In this document: piece after piece, positions 6,275 to 15,858 of the stretch
Position numbering within the stretch: the stretch's first letter is position 1
How the letters are laid out: the number at the start of each line of letters is the position of its first letter
NCBI GenBank assembly: GCA_964518505.1
Contig: CAZFGT010000038.1
Coordinates: 1-23,799, forward strand
Reading direction: 5' to 3'
DNA length: 23,799 nt
DNA from: DASPUH01 sp964518505
Lineage (GTDB): Bacteria; Chloroflexota; Limnocylindria; Limnocylindrales; CSP1-4
Translations under genes and position numbers: made by a program
Notes under the pieces: model-generated
What the model was told of the DNA's origin: nothing
Databases searched by the model: none
The model's input: the letters and a program-made list of their open reading frames with translations, nothing else

Positions 6275-7219
6275 GTGCTCCCCCTCATCCTGCTGGCGGT
6301 CGGCCTTGGCCTCATCGTGTGCGGGCTCGTCCTGCTGAGCCGGCTCGGCCGTGCCTACCGGGTGGGCCGCCTGCTCGCCGCGGCGCCGCTCATGCCCATC
6401 GCCGCGGCCGTGGAGCTGGCCCGCTCCGGGGAGTCGCGGTACGTCCGCGTGCACGGCCGCATCACCTCGGCCGAGGAGTTCCCCGACGACCTCGATCGGC
6501 CGCTCGTCTTCCGTCGTCGCCGCCTGGAGCTGCGGACCGGCGGCCGCTGGCAGGATGTGTGGCACGAGCGCGAGGCCGTGCCGTTCGGGGTGGAGGAGCG
6601 GGCGACGTTCATCGCCGTCGATGCGGCCCAGCTGGAACAGGGCCTCGTGGTCATCCCGCGCGAATCGCACGGCCGGGCGGGCGAGGTGCCGGAGCACGTG
6701 CCACCGGGGACCGACCCGGCCGCCGCGGCACGCTTTCGGGTCGACCAGATCTCGGCCGTCGAGCAGGCCGACGTGGCGGGCAGCCCGGTGGTCGGGCCGG
6801 ACGGCTCGGCGATGATGACGGCCGGCCTGGGCCGGCCGCTCATCCTGAGCACGCTCGAGCGGCCGGAGGCCATGCGCATCCTCGGGGCGGGGCACGGCGG
6901 CCGCCTGCGGCTAGCAGCGGCCTGCCTGGCGATCGGCGGCCTGAGCCTGGCCCTGGCTCTGGCGCTGGCCGCGGCGAGCTGGACGCTCGGCGGTTCCGGA
7001 GTCGTCAGCGTCGCCCTGGCGGCCTCGCCCGTCCAGCCCTCAGCCGTGCCCAGCCCGGCCGACACGCGATCCAGCGGGGCCGGGCCCGGCCTGGTCGGCC
7101 AGCCGTTCCTGGCGGTGCTCGCGGTGGTGGGCGTGGCGGGTCTGGCCATCGTCACGGCCGCGGGCTACGCTCGGATCGCCGCGTCCCGTGAGCCATCCGA
7201 CGAGGCTGGTCCGGACTGA
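6275..7219 (+). CDS. GIDE-domain-like membrane protein
   Basis: A 314-residue membrane protein starting at GTG 6275. One membrane segment lies at residues 1-22, followed by a soluble domain (about 45-205) and two further segments (about 210-240 and 270-298). The soluble part, with YVRVHGRITS (about 54-63), a REAVPFG turn and a late PLILSTLER strand, resembles the GIDE fold of mitochondrial MAPL/MUL1 and its bacterial relatives; those bacterial proteins have no known enzymatic role. The RING finger of the eukaryotic homologue is absent. A Ser/Pro/Ala linker (about 250-270) separates the last two segments. Function unknown; the family assignment is by pattern only. Confidence 0.6.
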   Translation: MLPLILLAVGLGLIVCGLVLLSRLGRAYRVGRLLAAAPLMPIAAAVELARSGESRYVRVHGRITSAEEFPDDLDRPLVFRRRRLELRTGGRWQDVWHEREAVPFGVEERATFIAVDAAQLEQGLVVIPRESHGRAGEVPEHVPPGTDPAAAARFRVDQISAVEQADVAGSPVVGPDGSAMMTAGLGRPLILSTLERPEAMRILGAGHGGRLRLAAACLAIGGLSLALALALAAASWTLGGSGVVSVALAASPVQPSAVPSPADTRSSGAGPGLVGQPFLAVLAVVGVAGLAIVTAAGYARIAASREPSDEAGPD

Positions 7220-7255
7220 GCGCGATCGCAGGGCCGGGACCGGCGGCGCGCGGCA

Positions 7256-7302
7256 CATGGGACTTCCGCCCCATGGCAACTTTTGGTAGGTCACCATAGG
7301 CT
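7256..7302 (+). promoter_or_regulatory. Upstream region of the diguanylate cyclase: inverted repeat and -10
   Basis: CATGGG (7256-7261) and CCCATG (7270-7275) form a 6-bp inverted repeat with 8 bases between. A TAGGCT box (7297-7302) follows, 8 bases before the in-frame ATC at 7311. TGGT-N5-ACCA (7284-7296) overlaps the space between a possible -35 and the -10. The inverted repeats could be operators; no regulator is identified. Confidence 0.35.
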
Positions 7303-7310
7303 GACCCGCG

Positions 7311-10298
7311 ATCATCCAGGTCGCAGTCGTCGAGGACACCACCACGCCGCCCCCTGCCTCCTCGCCCGGCACCGTCTCGGTCACCCGCGCGGCCAGCATC
7401 CTTGGCGTTCACGCCAACACCGTGCGCACGTGGACCGAACAGGGCCGCCTGCCCTGCCTGCGCATCAACAGCCGGGGCGACCGCCGCTACCGCACCGCGG
7501 ACCTGGAGGCGTTCCTGGAGCAGGCTACGCGCCGCGCCCGACCGGCTCGCCTGGCGATCCCCGACCTGCGGCCGTGGGCCGACCCGTCGTTCCCGGCCCG
7601 GCCGGCCGCCGGGGCCCAGGTGACGCCCGGCGCCATCACCGAGCGCATCCTGGCCTCATCGGCGCGGGACCCCGACCGGCGCGACGTCGAGCTGCGGGTG
7701 CTGACGGGCATCGCCCGCTCGATCGCCACCGCGAACGACCTCGACGCGACGCTGGCGGCCATCGCCCGCCTGCTGCGCGAGTCGTTCGGTTACCGCGTCG
7801 TCTCGTTCGCCGAGCTGACCGGTGACCTGCTCTGGCTGCGGGCGGCCGACGGGCTGGACGTGACGCGCATCCCACCCATCGGCCGTGAGCACGGCCTGTC
7901 CGGCGCGAGCCTCACCGAGCGGCGCCCGATCTTCGCCCCGGAGGTTGATCGCGACCCGCGGTACGTGGTCAACCTGCCGGAGGTCCGGGCGGAGATCGCG
8001 GTGCCCATCTTCATCGAGGGCGACCCATGGGGCGTGCTGCTCGTGGGCGACGACCGCGTCGGCGCGCTGAGCGCGGAGGACGGCGAGCTCCTCCAGGCGG
8101 TGGCGGACCAGGTCACGGTGATGGCCCAGAACCTGCAACTGGTCAGCCGCTTCCGCCGCCAGCTGGAGCAGGCCGAAGCGCTGCGCCGGGTCTCCGCCGA
8201 CCTCAGTTCCAAGCTGGACCTGGACATCATCCTGGGCGATCTCATCGACCACGCTGCGATGCTCTTCACGGCCGATCGCGCGGCCGTCTTCCTGCGCCAG
8301 CCCGACGGCGCGCTGGTCTCCGCGGTGTCGCGCGGGCTCTCTGAGCGCTTCATCGCCGCCATGCGCGGCTCGAACGCACTCGGCCTGCCAGCGGGAGCGC
8401 TGGAGCGCCATCGCGCCTTCGCCAGCCACGACTGGGCCAACGGCCAGCTCGACGACGACGGGCGGGCCCTCGTCCTCCAGGAAGGGCTGGACACGGTGGC
8501 CGCGGCGCCGCTGGTGCGCGGCGGGGAGAGCCTGGGCGTCCTCGTCCTGTACCACGACCGGCGCCATGCCTGGGACCAGGCCGAGCTTGACGTCCTGGAC
8601 GCGCTCGCGGCGCAGGCCAGTATCGCCATCGCCAATGCCCGTAACTACGCCCAGACGGCCACCTGGGCGGCGCAGCTCCAGTCGATCCAGAAGCTGGGGG
8701 CGCGCCTCTCGCGGCTGACCAAGGTCCGCGAGATCGGCCTCGCCATCTGCAGCGAGCTGAACCAGCTGATCGACTACCACAACGTGCGCGTCTACACCGT
8801 CGAGGGCATGGAGCTGGTGCCCATCGCCTGGCACGGTGAGATCGGCGAGTACGCCGACGAGGCGGAGGAACAGCTGCGCCTGAACGTGGGCCAGGGCATC
8901 ACCGGCTGGGTGGCCGAACACGGCGTGGCCCAGTACCTGCCCGACGCCGACGGTGACCCCCGCACGCAGACCCTCCCGGGCACCCAGGAGCACCTCGACG
9001 AGTCGCTCCTTGTGGCGCCCATGAAGTTCGAGGATCGGGTGCTTGGGGTGATCGTCCTTTCCAAGTTCGGCCTGCACCAGTTCTCGTCCGACGACCTGCG
9101 CCTGCTGGAGATCTACGGCTCCCTCGCGGCCCAGGCGGTGCGGACCGCGGCCGCCACGGAGGGCCTCCACGCGCAGTCAGCCGCCCTGGAGCGGCGGGTC
9201 CGCAGCCAGCAGGAGCTGCTGCGCCTGACCGAGGCCATCATCACGACCCTCGATCAGTCGACCTTGCTGGAGCTCGTGGCTGACCACCTCAGCCGCCTCG
9301 TCGAGGCCGACACCATCACCGTGGACCTGCACGACCCGGTGCTGCACGACTTCCGTGCCGTCATCGCTCGCGGCGCCTACGCCGACATCTATCGGGAACG
9401 CATCCTGCCCGACCACTTGGGAGTGGCGGGCTGGGTGCTCCAGCACGGCGAGGCGCAGCTCGTGCCCGATGAGCTGGCCGACCCACGGATCATCCACCGG
9501 GGCGACCAGCCTGAACCGGGGTCGCTGATCGTCGCACCCCTGCGCGGCCGCGGCCAGGTCGTGGGCGTCGTGACGCTCGAGCGGAGTAACGGCCAGGGCT
9601 CGTTCTCGCAGGAGGAGTTCGAGCTGGTCCAGCTCTTCGCGGCCCAGGCCTCCGTCGCGCTGCAGAACGCCCAGGCGCACCACGCGGTAGTCGTCCAGGC
9701 GCAGACGGACGGCCTGACCAACCTCAGCAACCACGCCACCTTCCACGCCCAGCTGGGGGTGGCGGTGGACCACGCCGACCGGTTCAGCGTCCTGATGATC
9801 GACCTGGATGAGTTCAAGACCTACAACGACTCGTACGGCCACCAGGCCGGTGACCAGATGCTGCGCGAGATCGCCGACGCGCTGAAGGCGGCGTGCCGGG
9901 ACACGGACGCGGTGTTCCGCTACGGCGGTGACGAGTTCACCATCCTGCTGCCAGGCGCGGACCAGGCCGGCGCCCTCGCGGTGGCCGAGAAGGTCCGCGC
10001 CGCCGTGACCGGAGCCGGCCGCCGGCGCGGACCCGACGCCCTGCTGCTGACCTGCTCGATCGGCGTCGCCGCCTTCCCCGAGGATGCGACCGATGCGCCC
10101 TCGCTGCTCTTTGCCGCCGACCGGGCCGCGTATCTCTCCAAGCACACCGGCCGCGACCTCGTATCGACCGCGGCGCAGGGCGCGGAGCACGCCTCCAGCT
10201 TCATGCCGACGCCGCCCACGCCGGTCGATGAACCGTCGGCCCCGCAGACGCGCGGCCCGGAGCGGACACCCAGGACGGCGGTCGCCGCGCCACCCTGA
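7311..10298 (+). CDS. Diguanylate cyclase with N-terminal MerR/excisionase-type HTH and four GAF domains
   Basis: Makes cyclic di-GMP from two GTP. Order in the 995-codon frame: HTH about 22-70 (GVHANTVRTWTEQGRL, then DRRYRTADLEAFL), GAF1 about 130-275, GAF2 about 298-445, GAF3 about 465-610, GAF4 about 640-787, GGDEF about 798-960. The active site YGGDEF (871-876) is intact, the metal-binding aspartate is in LMIDLDEFK, and the inhibitory I-site RxxD (RDTD, 863-866) is five residues before GGDEF, so product inhibition is expected. No membrane segment: a cytosolic sensor. The start is odd. The HTH is clearly coded before GTG 7422, yet between the stop at 7302-7304 and 7422 there is no in-frame ATG, GTG or TTG. 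An ATC (7311) lies 8 bases after a TAGGCT box. GTG 7422 (958 residues) would remove half the HTH. Confidence 0.88.
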   Translation: MIQVAVVEDTTTPPPASSPGTVSVTRAASILGVHANTVRTWTEQGRLPCLRINSRGDRRYRTADLEAFLEQATRRARPARLAIPDLRPWADPSFPARPAAGAQVTPGAITERILASSARDPDRRDVELRVLTGIARSIATANDLDATLAAIARLLRESFGYRVVSFAELTGDLLWLRAADGLDVTRIPPIGREHGLSGASLTERRPIFAPEVDRDPRYVVNLPEVRAEIAVPIFIEGDPWGVLLVGDDRVGALSAEDGELLQAVADQVTVMAQNLQLVSRFRRQLEQAEALRRVSADLSSKLDLDIILGDLIDHAAMLFTADRAAVFLRQPDGALVSAVSRGLSERFIAAMRGSNALGLPAGALERHRAFASHDWANGQLDDDGRALVLQEGLDTVAAAPLVRGGESLGVLVLYHDRRHAWDQAELDVLDALAAQASIAIANARNYAQTATWAAQLQSIQKLGARLSRLTKVREIGLAICSELNQLIDYHNVRVYTVEGMELVPIAWHGEIGEYADEAEEQLRLNVGQGITGWVAEHGVAQYLPDADGDPRTQTLPGTQEHLDESLLVAPMKFEDRVLGVIVLSKFGLHQFSSDDLRLLEIYGSLAAQAVRTAAATEGLHAQSAALERRVRSQQELLRLTEAIITTLDQSTLLELVADHLSRLVEADTITVDLHDPVLHDFRAVIARGAYADIYRERILPDHLGVAGWVLQHGEAQLVPDELADPRIIHRGDQPEPGSLIVAPLRGRGQVVGVVTLERSNGQGSFSQEEFELVQLFAAQASVALQNAQAHHAVVVQAQTDGLTNLSNHATFHAQLGVAVDHADRFSVLMIDLDEFKTYNDSYGHQAGDQMLREIADALKAACRDTDAVFRYGGDEFTILLPGADQAGALAVAEKVRAAVTGAGRRRGPDALLLTCSIGVAAFPEDATDAPSLLFAADRAAYLSKHTGRDLVSTAAQGAEHASSFMPTPPTPVDEPSAPQTRGPERTPRTAVAAPP

Positions 10299-10305
10299 CC
10301 CGGCG

Positions 10306-10311
10306 TACCAT
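10306..10311 (+). promoter_or_regulatory. -10 element TACCAT of the amidotransferase gene (leaderless)
   Basis: TACCAT ends 7 bases before ATG 10319, only 7 bases after the stop of the preceding gene; no SD is present. Confidence 0.5.
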
Positions 10312-10318
10312 CGCCGGC

Positions 10319-11072
10319 ATGTCAGGCGCCCCCCAGGTCCGCACCCCGCGGATCGTGCTCACGGTCCAGGCGCCCGGCGTCGCCCGCGACGCGCCCGCCG
10401 CCCGCCGCAAGAACGGGCGCTACGTCGAAGCGCTTGAGGCTCGCGGGGCGGCGTGCATCGTCCTCGATCAGACGGCCGACCCAGCCACCCGCGCGGCGGC
10501 CTTCCGGCAGATGGACGGTCTGCTGCTGACCGGTGGCGCGGACGTGGCGCCCGAGCGCTACGGCCATCCGGTGCGCGGATCAGAAGACCTGGAGCCGCAG
10601 CGCGACGCACTGGAGGACGAAGCCTTCGCTGCGGCCCGGGCCGGAGGCGTGCCGATCCTGGGCGTCTGCCGTGGCCTGCAGCTGCTCAACGTGCTGATGG
10701 GCGGCACCCTCGTGCAGCACCTCGAGGGCCACGGCAGCCCGACCTATGGGACCGGGCCGGCCAACCACCATCCCATCACGCTGGTCCCCGGCAGCCGCCT
10801 GGCGGCGATCCTCCAGCCGGCGCGCGGCGACGCCGAGCTGATCGTCAACACGTACCACCACCAGGGGGTGCGCCCTGCCGACCTGGCGCCGGGGCTGCGT
10901 GCCTCGGCCTTCGGGGAGAGCCCGGTCGGCCTGCTGGTGGAGGGCCTGGAAACCGAGGGCGAGCCGTTCTTCATGGCCGTCCAATGCCACCCCGAGCGCA
11001 CCGAGTCGACCCCCGCCGAGTTCGACCGCCTGTGGGACGCGTTCGTTGCCGCCTGCCGCCAGCCGGCGGCGC

Positions 11073-11101
<29 letters not shown>
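10319..11101 (+). CDS. Class I glutamine amidotransferase, gamma-glutamyl-GABA hydrolase (PuuD/peptidase C26) type
   Basis: A 260-residue stand-alone amidase-type glutaminase. The catalytic triad is visible: nucleophile C117 in LGVCRGLQLLN, H224 and E226 in QCHPE. The LLLTGGADVAP loop (68-78) forms the oxyanion region and VNTYHHQGV (176-184) is the family signature before the C-terminal half. Such enzymes cleave gamma-glutamyl bonds, for example gamma-glutamyl-GABA in putrescine breakdown. No other polyamine genes are in view, so the exact substrate is open. The last 29 bases overlap the end of the convergent ABC ATPase gene. ATG 10319 is supported by the TACCAT box. Confidence 0.88.
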
Positions 11102-11830
<729 letters not shown>

Positions 11831-11834
<4 letters not shown>

Positions 11835-12715
11835 CGGGCGGTCGCCAGGAGGCGGCGCCGGTCGCGGGCGATGAGGATGTCGACGACCCGCGTGAGGGGC
11901 ACCGTGATCAGCAGGAACAGGGCCGCGGAGGCCAGATACGGCGTGAAGTTGTACGTGGCGGCTTCCTGGATCTGCGACTGGCGGAAGACCTCCACCACCC
12001 CGATGAACGAGACCAGCGCGGTGTCCTTCTGGAGCCCGATGAAGTCGTTCAGGAGGGGCGGGATGACGCGCCGCACGGCCTGCGGCACCACCACGTAGCG
12101 CATCGCCTGGGCCCGGCTCAAGCCGAGTGACCGCGCGGCCGCCTCCTGGCTGGGGTGGACGGACTCCAGGCCCGCCCGGTAGACCTCGCCGACATACGCC
12201 GTGTAGAGGAGCACGAGGGTCAGGACGCCGAAGAAGAACGGCTCGTTCGGCACGCCCGGGATCTGCAGGGCGGGGACGCCGAAGCCGAACAGGAAGATGA
12301 ACAGGACGCCCGGGACGCCTCGGAAGAAGTCGGAGTAGATCACGGCCAGGAGCCGCAACGGCAGGAAGACCGCCCCCGGCGCGGTGCGCATGAGGGCGAT
12401 GCCAAGGCCGCAGATCAGCACCAGCGCCTCGGATATCAGGCAAAGCTGGATGTTGACCACGAAGCCCTGGGCGACGTAGGGCAGGGCCTTCCAGAAGTAC
12501 TTGGAGTTGAAGAACGCGTCGCGGACCAGCGGCCAGTTGGGCGAGTTGACGACGATCCAGCCGAGCGCGCCGAAGACGACGACGACGCTGGCGACGCCGA
12601 TCAGGACCCCGCGACGCCCTGACGGGCGGGCCGCCGGCGCCGGGGGCGATCCGCGCTGGAAGGACGGCGAGACGTCCGCCCCGACCTCGAACGGATCCCC
12701 GCCGCCGATGCTCAC
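11831..12715 (-). CDS. Polar amino-acid ABC transporter permease (HisM/GlnP type)
   Basis: A 294-residue inner-membrane permease. After a hydrophilic, Pro/Ala-rich N-terminus (1-35) come a first membrane segment (36-57), a periplasmic stretch, and the typical four to five further segments. The cytoplasmic EAA loop EAAARSLGLSRAQAMRY (about 192-208) binds the ATPase. The MSxxxF-type N-terminal extension is longer than in GlnP. The start is GTG 12715, 16 bases after the binding-protein stop, without a visible SD, so translation probably depends on coupling. A single permease gene implies a homodimer. Confidence 0.9.
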
Positions 12716-12731
12716 GGCCGGCCCGGCCGCG

Positions 12732-13691
12732 CTACGGGGTCAGGACGGGGGCGTCACCCTCGGTCGCGATCCACTGCGCGCGCAGATTGGCCAGCGTGCC
12801 GTCCGCCTGCAGCGCGTCGATGGCCTGGTTCACGCAGGTGGTCAGGGCGCTGCCCTTGTTGAGGACGACGGAGAAGTGCTCCGGCGTGCCAACGGACGGC
12901 AGGGAGCCCACGATCACGCCGTTGGGCACCTCACCGTCGCTGGTGATGATGAAGGCCGTGCCCAGGTCGACCACGATGCCCTGGATCTGCTTGGCCTTGA
13001 GGGCCGCGATGGGCCCGTTGCTGTCGTTGTAGACCGACGGCGCCTGGGTCGGCTGGATGTTGTCGGTGATGTACGAGTAGCTGGTCGTGCCCACCTGGGC
13101 CCCCAGCTTGTAGGCCTTGAGGTCGGACACGGACTTGGCGGTCGTGATCGGCGAGTCCTTGACGGCCACCACGGCCTGGCTGTTATCGAAGTAGCCATCG
13201 CTCAGATCGACGGCGTTGGCCCGATCGGCGCTGTAGGACACCTCGTTGATGTCGAAATCGAACTTCTTGGGCCCTGGCTGGATGACGTCGTTGAAGGCCG
13301 CCACGACCCACACGACGTTGGTGGCCGGGAAGCCCAGCTGGTTGGCGATGGCGTAGGCCACGGCGCTCTCGTAACCGTCACCGCTGGTGGGGTCGCTGAC
13401 CTGCCACAGGCCGCCGTCGGGCGGCGTGCCACCGAACCACGGCGGATAGGCCGGATTGTCGGTGCCGATCGTCAGCTTGCCCGCGGTCAGGGTCTGAAGG
13501 TTGCTCGCGGCGCACGCACTTGTGGTCGGCGATGGACTCGCTGCGACCGTGGCGGAGGCGGCGGGCGTACCGGTGGCCGCCGGCGTCCCGGTGGGGGCCG
13601 GCGTGGGCGTGGCGGTCGCGCCGGCGGAACAGGCCGCGAGCAAGATCCCGATGCTCGACAGGGCCCCCAGCCGCTGCAGCGACGCGCGCAT
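12732..13691 (-). CDS. Amino-acid ABC transporter substrate-binding lipoprotein
   Basis: A 319-residue extracytoplasmic binding protein, first gene of the transporter operon. A lipoprotein signal peptide ends in the lipobox LLAAC (C21 would be lipidated). Residues 22-62 are a Thr/Pro/Ala/Ser-rich tether, as is common in monoderm high-GC bacteria. The binding domain follows, with LTIGTDNPAYPPWFGG (about 72-87) and DFDINEVSYSADRAN as typical family-3 solute-binding motifs. A GGAGGAGGAG run 4-6 bases before ATG 13691 is the strongest SD in the window, in contrast to the leaderless genes. The ligand is unknown. Confidence 0.9.
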   Translation of the reverse strand: MRASLQRLGALSSIGILLAACSAGATATPTPAPTGTPAATGTPAASATVAASPSPTTSACAASNLQTLTAGKLTIGTDNPAYPPWFGGTPPDGGLWQVSDPTSGDGYESAVAYAIANQLGFPATNVVWVVAAFNDVIQPGPKKFDFDINEVSYSADRANAVDLSDGYFDNSQAVVAVKDSPITTAKSVSDLKAYKLGAQVGTTSYSYITDNIQPTQAPSVYNDSNGPIAALKAKQIQGIVVDLGTAFIITSDGEVPNGVIVGSLPSVGTPEHFSVVLNKGSALTTCVNQAIDALQADGTLANLRAQWIATEGDAPVLTP

Positions 13692-13727
13692 GATCTCCTC
13701 CTCCTCGTGCCCCCCGGCCGAGCCGCG

Positions 13728-13733
13728 AGTCTA
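13728..13733 (-). promoter_or_regulatory. -10 element TAGACT of the amino-acid transporter operon
   Basis: TAGACT on the minus strand, about 36 bases before ATG 13691, would give a short leader containing the GGAGGAGGAG SD. It lies 10 bases after the stop of the upstream gene on the same strand. Confidence 0.45.
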
Positions 13734-13743
13734 CACGAGCCGG

Positions 13744-14580
13744 TCAGCGTCCGGCGCCCTCGACACGGATAGTCAGCCGGTCGTCCTCGTGCAGGTCGAG
13801 CAGGCTCGCCGCGTCGCCCTGGTTGACGGCTACGCACAGGCGTCCGTACGAGTCTTCGTAGAGCAGCGGCCGGCCGGCCGCGACGCGTCCGAACGTCTCA
13901 CACCAGGGCGCGACGACCCCGCTCGGTCCGCCGCGCCACGCCAGCCGCAGGGGCGTGCCCCACGGCAGCTCGCCGAAGGCCTCGCGCAGGTGGGCGGCTT
14001 CGGCACCCAGCTTCAGGTTGCCGAAGGTATCCACGTACAGGACCGTGGCTGCCAGCGCCCCCGGGCCGACCTCTGGTCCGGGCCACGGCAGCCGCACCAG
14101 GCTGTCGATGGCAAGTTCCGGGCCCAGGGCCGCAAAGGGGACGCCGGTCGCCAGGTGGGCCGCGGCCGGCGCGAAGATGTCACGCCCATGGAACGAGCTG
14201 GAGACGACGGGCAGGCGATGCGCGGCGGAGGTCAGCAGGCGCGTGTCGACCACCCCGCCGAGCCGCTCCGCGGCGGGCAGCAGGAGGCCGTTGTCGGGGC
14301 CGATCAGGACGTCGCCACGGTGCACCCGCACGGCGATGGGCCGCCGCTCCGTGCCCACGCCGGGGTCCACCACCGCCACGTGCGAGCCGACCGGGAGGTA
14401 CGGGGCGGCGCACCACAGGAGGAGGGCGCCGTCGCGGACCCGGTACTTGGCCACGTCGTGCGAGATGTCGACCACGTTCGCCTGCGGCGCGATGCCCAGG
14501 ACCACGGCCCGCATGATGCCCGCCGACGGGTCGCGCGAACCGAAGTCGCTGAGCAGGCTGACGAACGGCCGGGCGACCAT
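13744..14580 (-). CDS. SAM hydroxide adenosyltransferase (S-adenosylmethionine hydrolase, DUF62/chlorinase family)
   Basis: A 278-residue protein related to fluorinase and chlorinase that cleaves SAM with water to adenosine and methionine. N-terminal LLSDFGSRDP (9-18) and VVDPGVGTERR (70-80) are family hallmarks. The Asp-Arg-His set of the hydroxide-using branch is present: D72, R79/R80 and H131 (in FHGRDIFAP). The C-terminal beta-barrel domain has YVDTFGNL and a late NQGDAASLL. ATG 14580 is preceded by TACCAT 6 bases upstream, with no SD. It is divergent from the next gene. The family's physiological role is unclear. Confidence 0.88.
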   Translation of the reverse strand: MVARPFVSLLSDFGSRDPSAGIMRAVVLGIAPQANVVDISHDVAKYRVRDGALLLWCAAPYLPVGSHVAVVDPGVGTERRPIAVRVHRGDVLIGPDNGLLLPAAERLGGVVDTRLLTSAAHRLPVVSSSFHGRDIFAPAAAHLATGVPFAALGPELAIDSLVRLPWPGPEVGPGALAATVLYVDTFGNLKLGAEAAHLREAFGELPWGTPLRLAWRGGPSGVVAPWCETFGRVAAGRPLLYEDSYGRLCVAVNQGDAASLLDLHEDDRLTIRVEGAGR

Positions 14581-14586
14581 GGGGGC

Positions 14587-14613
14587 ATGGTAGGCGGCGC
14601 GACGGCGTAAGCT
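14587..14613. promoter_or_regulatory. Divergent -10 elements (TACCAT minus, TAAGCT plus)
   Basis: TACCAT (14592-14587, minus) ends 6 bases before ATG 14580. TAAGCT (14608-14613, plus) ends 9 bases before ATG 14623. The two boxes are 15 bases apart, back to back, and neither gene has an SD. Confidence 0.45.
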
Positions 14614-14622
14614 GCGGCGCCG

Positions 14623-15849
14623 ATGCGCGTTCGACTGTTCCAGCTCCGCCTCATCGCGGCCTTCCTGCTGCTGCTGTGGGCGGGCGCCGTCGCAGGCATC
14701 ATCGCCCTCTACCACCCGGGCGGGCCGGTCGACTGGCTGGTGGGCATCGCCGCCCTGGGCCCCGTCGTCGTGGCCGCACTCGCCGTCCGCTATCCGCCGC
14801 TGGCGGTCGGTGACCGTTCGTCGGTCGTCATGGGCTGGCTCGGCGTGCTGGCCTGCCTGGTGCTCATCCCCGTCCTGTTCGGCGCCTTCGAGGCCCAGGC
14901 GTCCGGGGACACGTCACTGACCGTGCCGTCGCCGGAGGCCATGTACGCAGGCACGGCCGCCCTGGTCCTGACCTGCCTGTTCGCCGGCCTGGGGGTCGCG
15001 CGCCGGATCGTCGGCGAGGCGGCCGACCGGCAGCGACGCTTCATCGTGGGCACCTCGCTGGCCATGGTCCTGACGCTCGCCACGGGGGGTCTGCTCGGCG
15101 GCGCGATCCTCGTCAACGGACTGGCCCTGGAGGCCGCCGCTCCGCCCTCGTCGATCTTCGGGCCCGTGGGCACGGCCACGACGCCGCCCCTGTGCGAAGG
15201 TGCGCTCGCGGCCGGTGCCTATGCCACGGTGGACATCACGGCCTCGGCCACCGTGGATCGCCGGGAGCGCGCGACGAGCACGGTCAGCGGCGCGCGCGCC
15301 GGTATCGATGAACGCTGGGAGGCGACGGGCACCCGTGACGGGCTGACCTCGTCGCGCGGCTACGTCGAGATGGCCGGAACGGCCTGGCAGGAGGCCAGCG
15401 GCTCGGGCACGTGGCGCGCCGTCCCGTTGCCGGTGGGCCGGACCGCGCCCGCCCCGACGCTCGACGACGCCGTGGTGCAGACGGCCCTGACGCCCGCCCT
15501 GCGCGTCGCGGCGGAGGACGTCGGGTTCGAGGAGGTGGGTGGGGCGACGGCCCGGCATTGCCGGACGCTGACGACGGGAACGCTGGCTCTGGGTGGCTTC
15601 CCCGAGCTCGAATGGCTGGCCGAAACGACCGCCGCGGGCGGGGCGCCGGATCTCCACGACTGGCGCGGCCAGCTGGACTGGTGGGTCTTCGCCGACGGCG
15701 AACTCGGCATGGCGTCCGTCCAGATCTCCGGGCTGCCGCCCGACAGCTGGCCCGGCGGTGGGGTGCAGGGCGTGCTGCAGGCGATGCTGACGGCCACCCG
15801 ACGAACGACGCCGCTGGCCATCCAGCCGCCCCCGGGCGTCACCCCGTAG
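14623..15849 (+). CDS. Membrane protein of unknown function
   Basis: A 408-residue protein I do not recognise. The first 165 residues hold five probable membrane segments (about 9-28, 36-56, 69-90, 108-126, 142-166). The remaining 240 residues are soluble, rich in Thr/Ala/Gly with strand-like patterns and two cysteines (C190 and C312, approximate) that could pair. This part resembles in layout the extracytoplasmic domains of actinobacterial LppX/LprG-like proteins, but I cannot claim homology. With five segments and a positive-inside N-terminus, the soluble domain is expected outside. Its stop TAG is part of the TAGGCT box before the next gene, so the two are nearly contiguous. Confidence 0.65.
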   Translation: MRVRLFQLRLIAAFLLLLWAGAVAGIIALYHPGGPVDWLVGIAALGPVVVAALAVRYPPLAVGDRSSVVMGWLGVLACLVLIPVLFGAFEAQASGDTSLTVPSPEAMYAGTAALVLTCLFAGLGVARRIVGEAADRQRRFIVGTSLAMVLTLATGGLLGGAILVNGLALEAAAPPSSIFGPVGTATTPPLCEGALAAGAYATVDITASATVDRRERATSTVSGARAGIDERWEATGTRDGLTSSRGYVEMAGTAWQEASGSGTWRAVPLPVGRTAPAPTLDDAVVQTALTPALRVAAEDVGFEEVGGATARHCRTLTTGTLALGGFPELEWLAETTAAGGAPDLHDWRGQLDWWVFADGELGMASVQISGLPPDSWPGGGVQGVLQAMLTATRRTTPLAIQPPPGVTP

Positions 15850-15852
15850 GCT
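15847..15852 (+). promoter_or_regulatory. -10 element TAGGCT of the WYL regulator (leaderless)
   Basis: TAGGCT, whose first three bases are the stop codon of the preceding gene, ends 6 bases before GTG 15859. The alternative GTG at 15853 directly abuts the box and would be upstream of the expected transcript start. Confidence 0.4.
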
Positions 15853-15858
15853 GTGGCG

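Noticed and set aside
5795..6895. 366-codon minus-strand frame
   Set aside because: Mostly antisense to the GIDE-like gene; only its last 69 codons, over the repeat, deserve attention and are reported separately.
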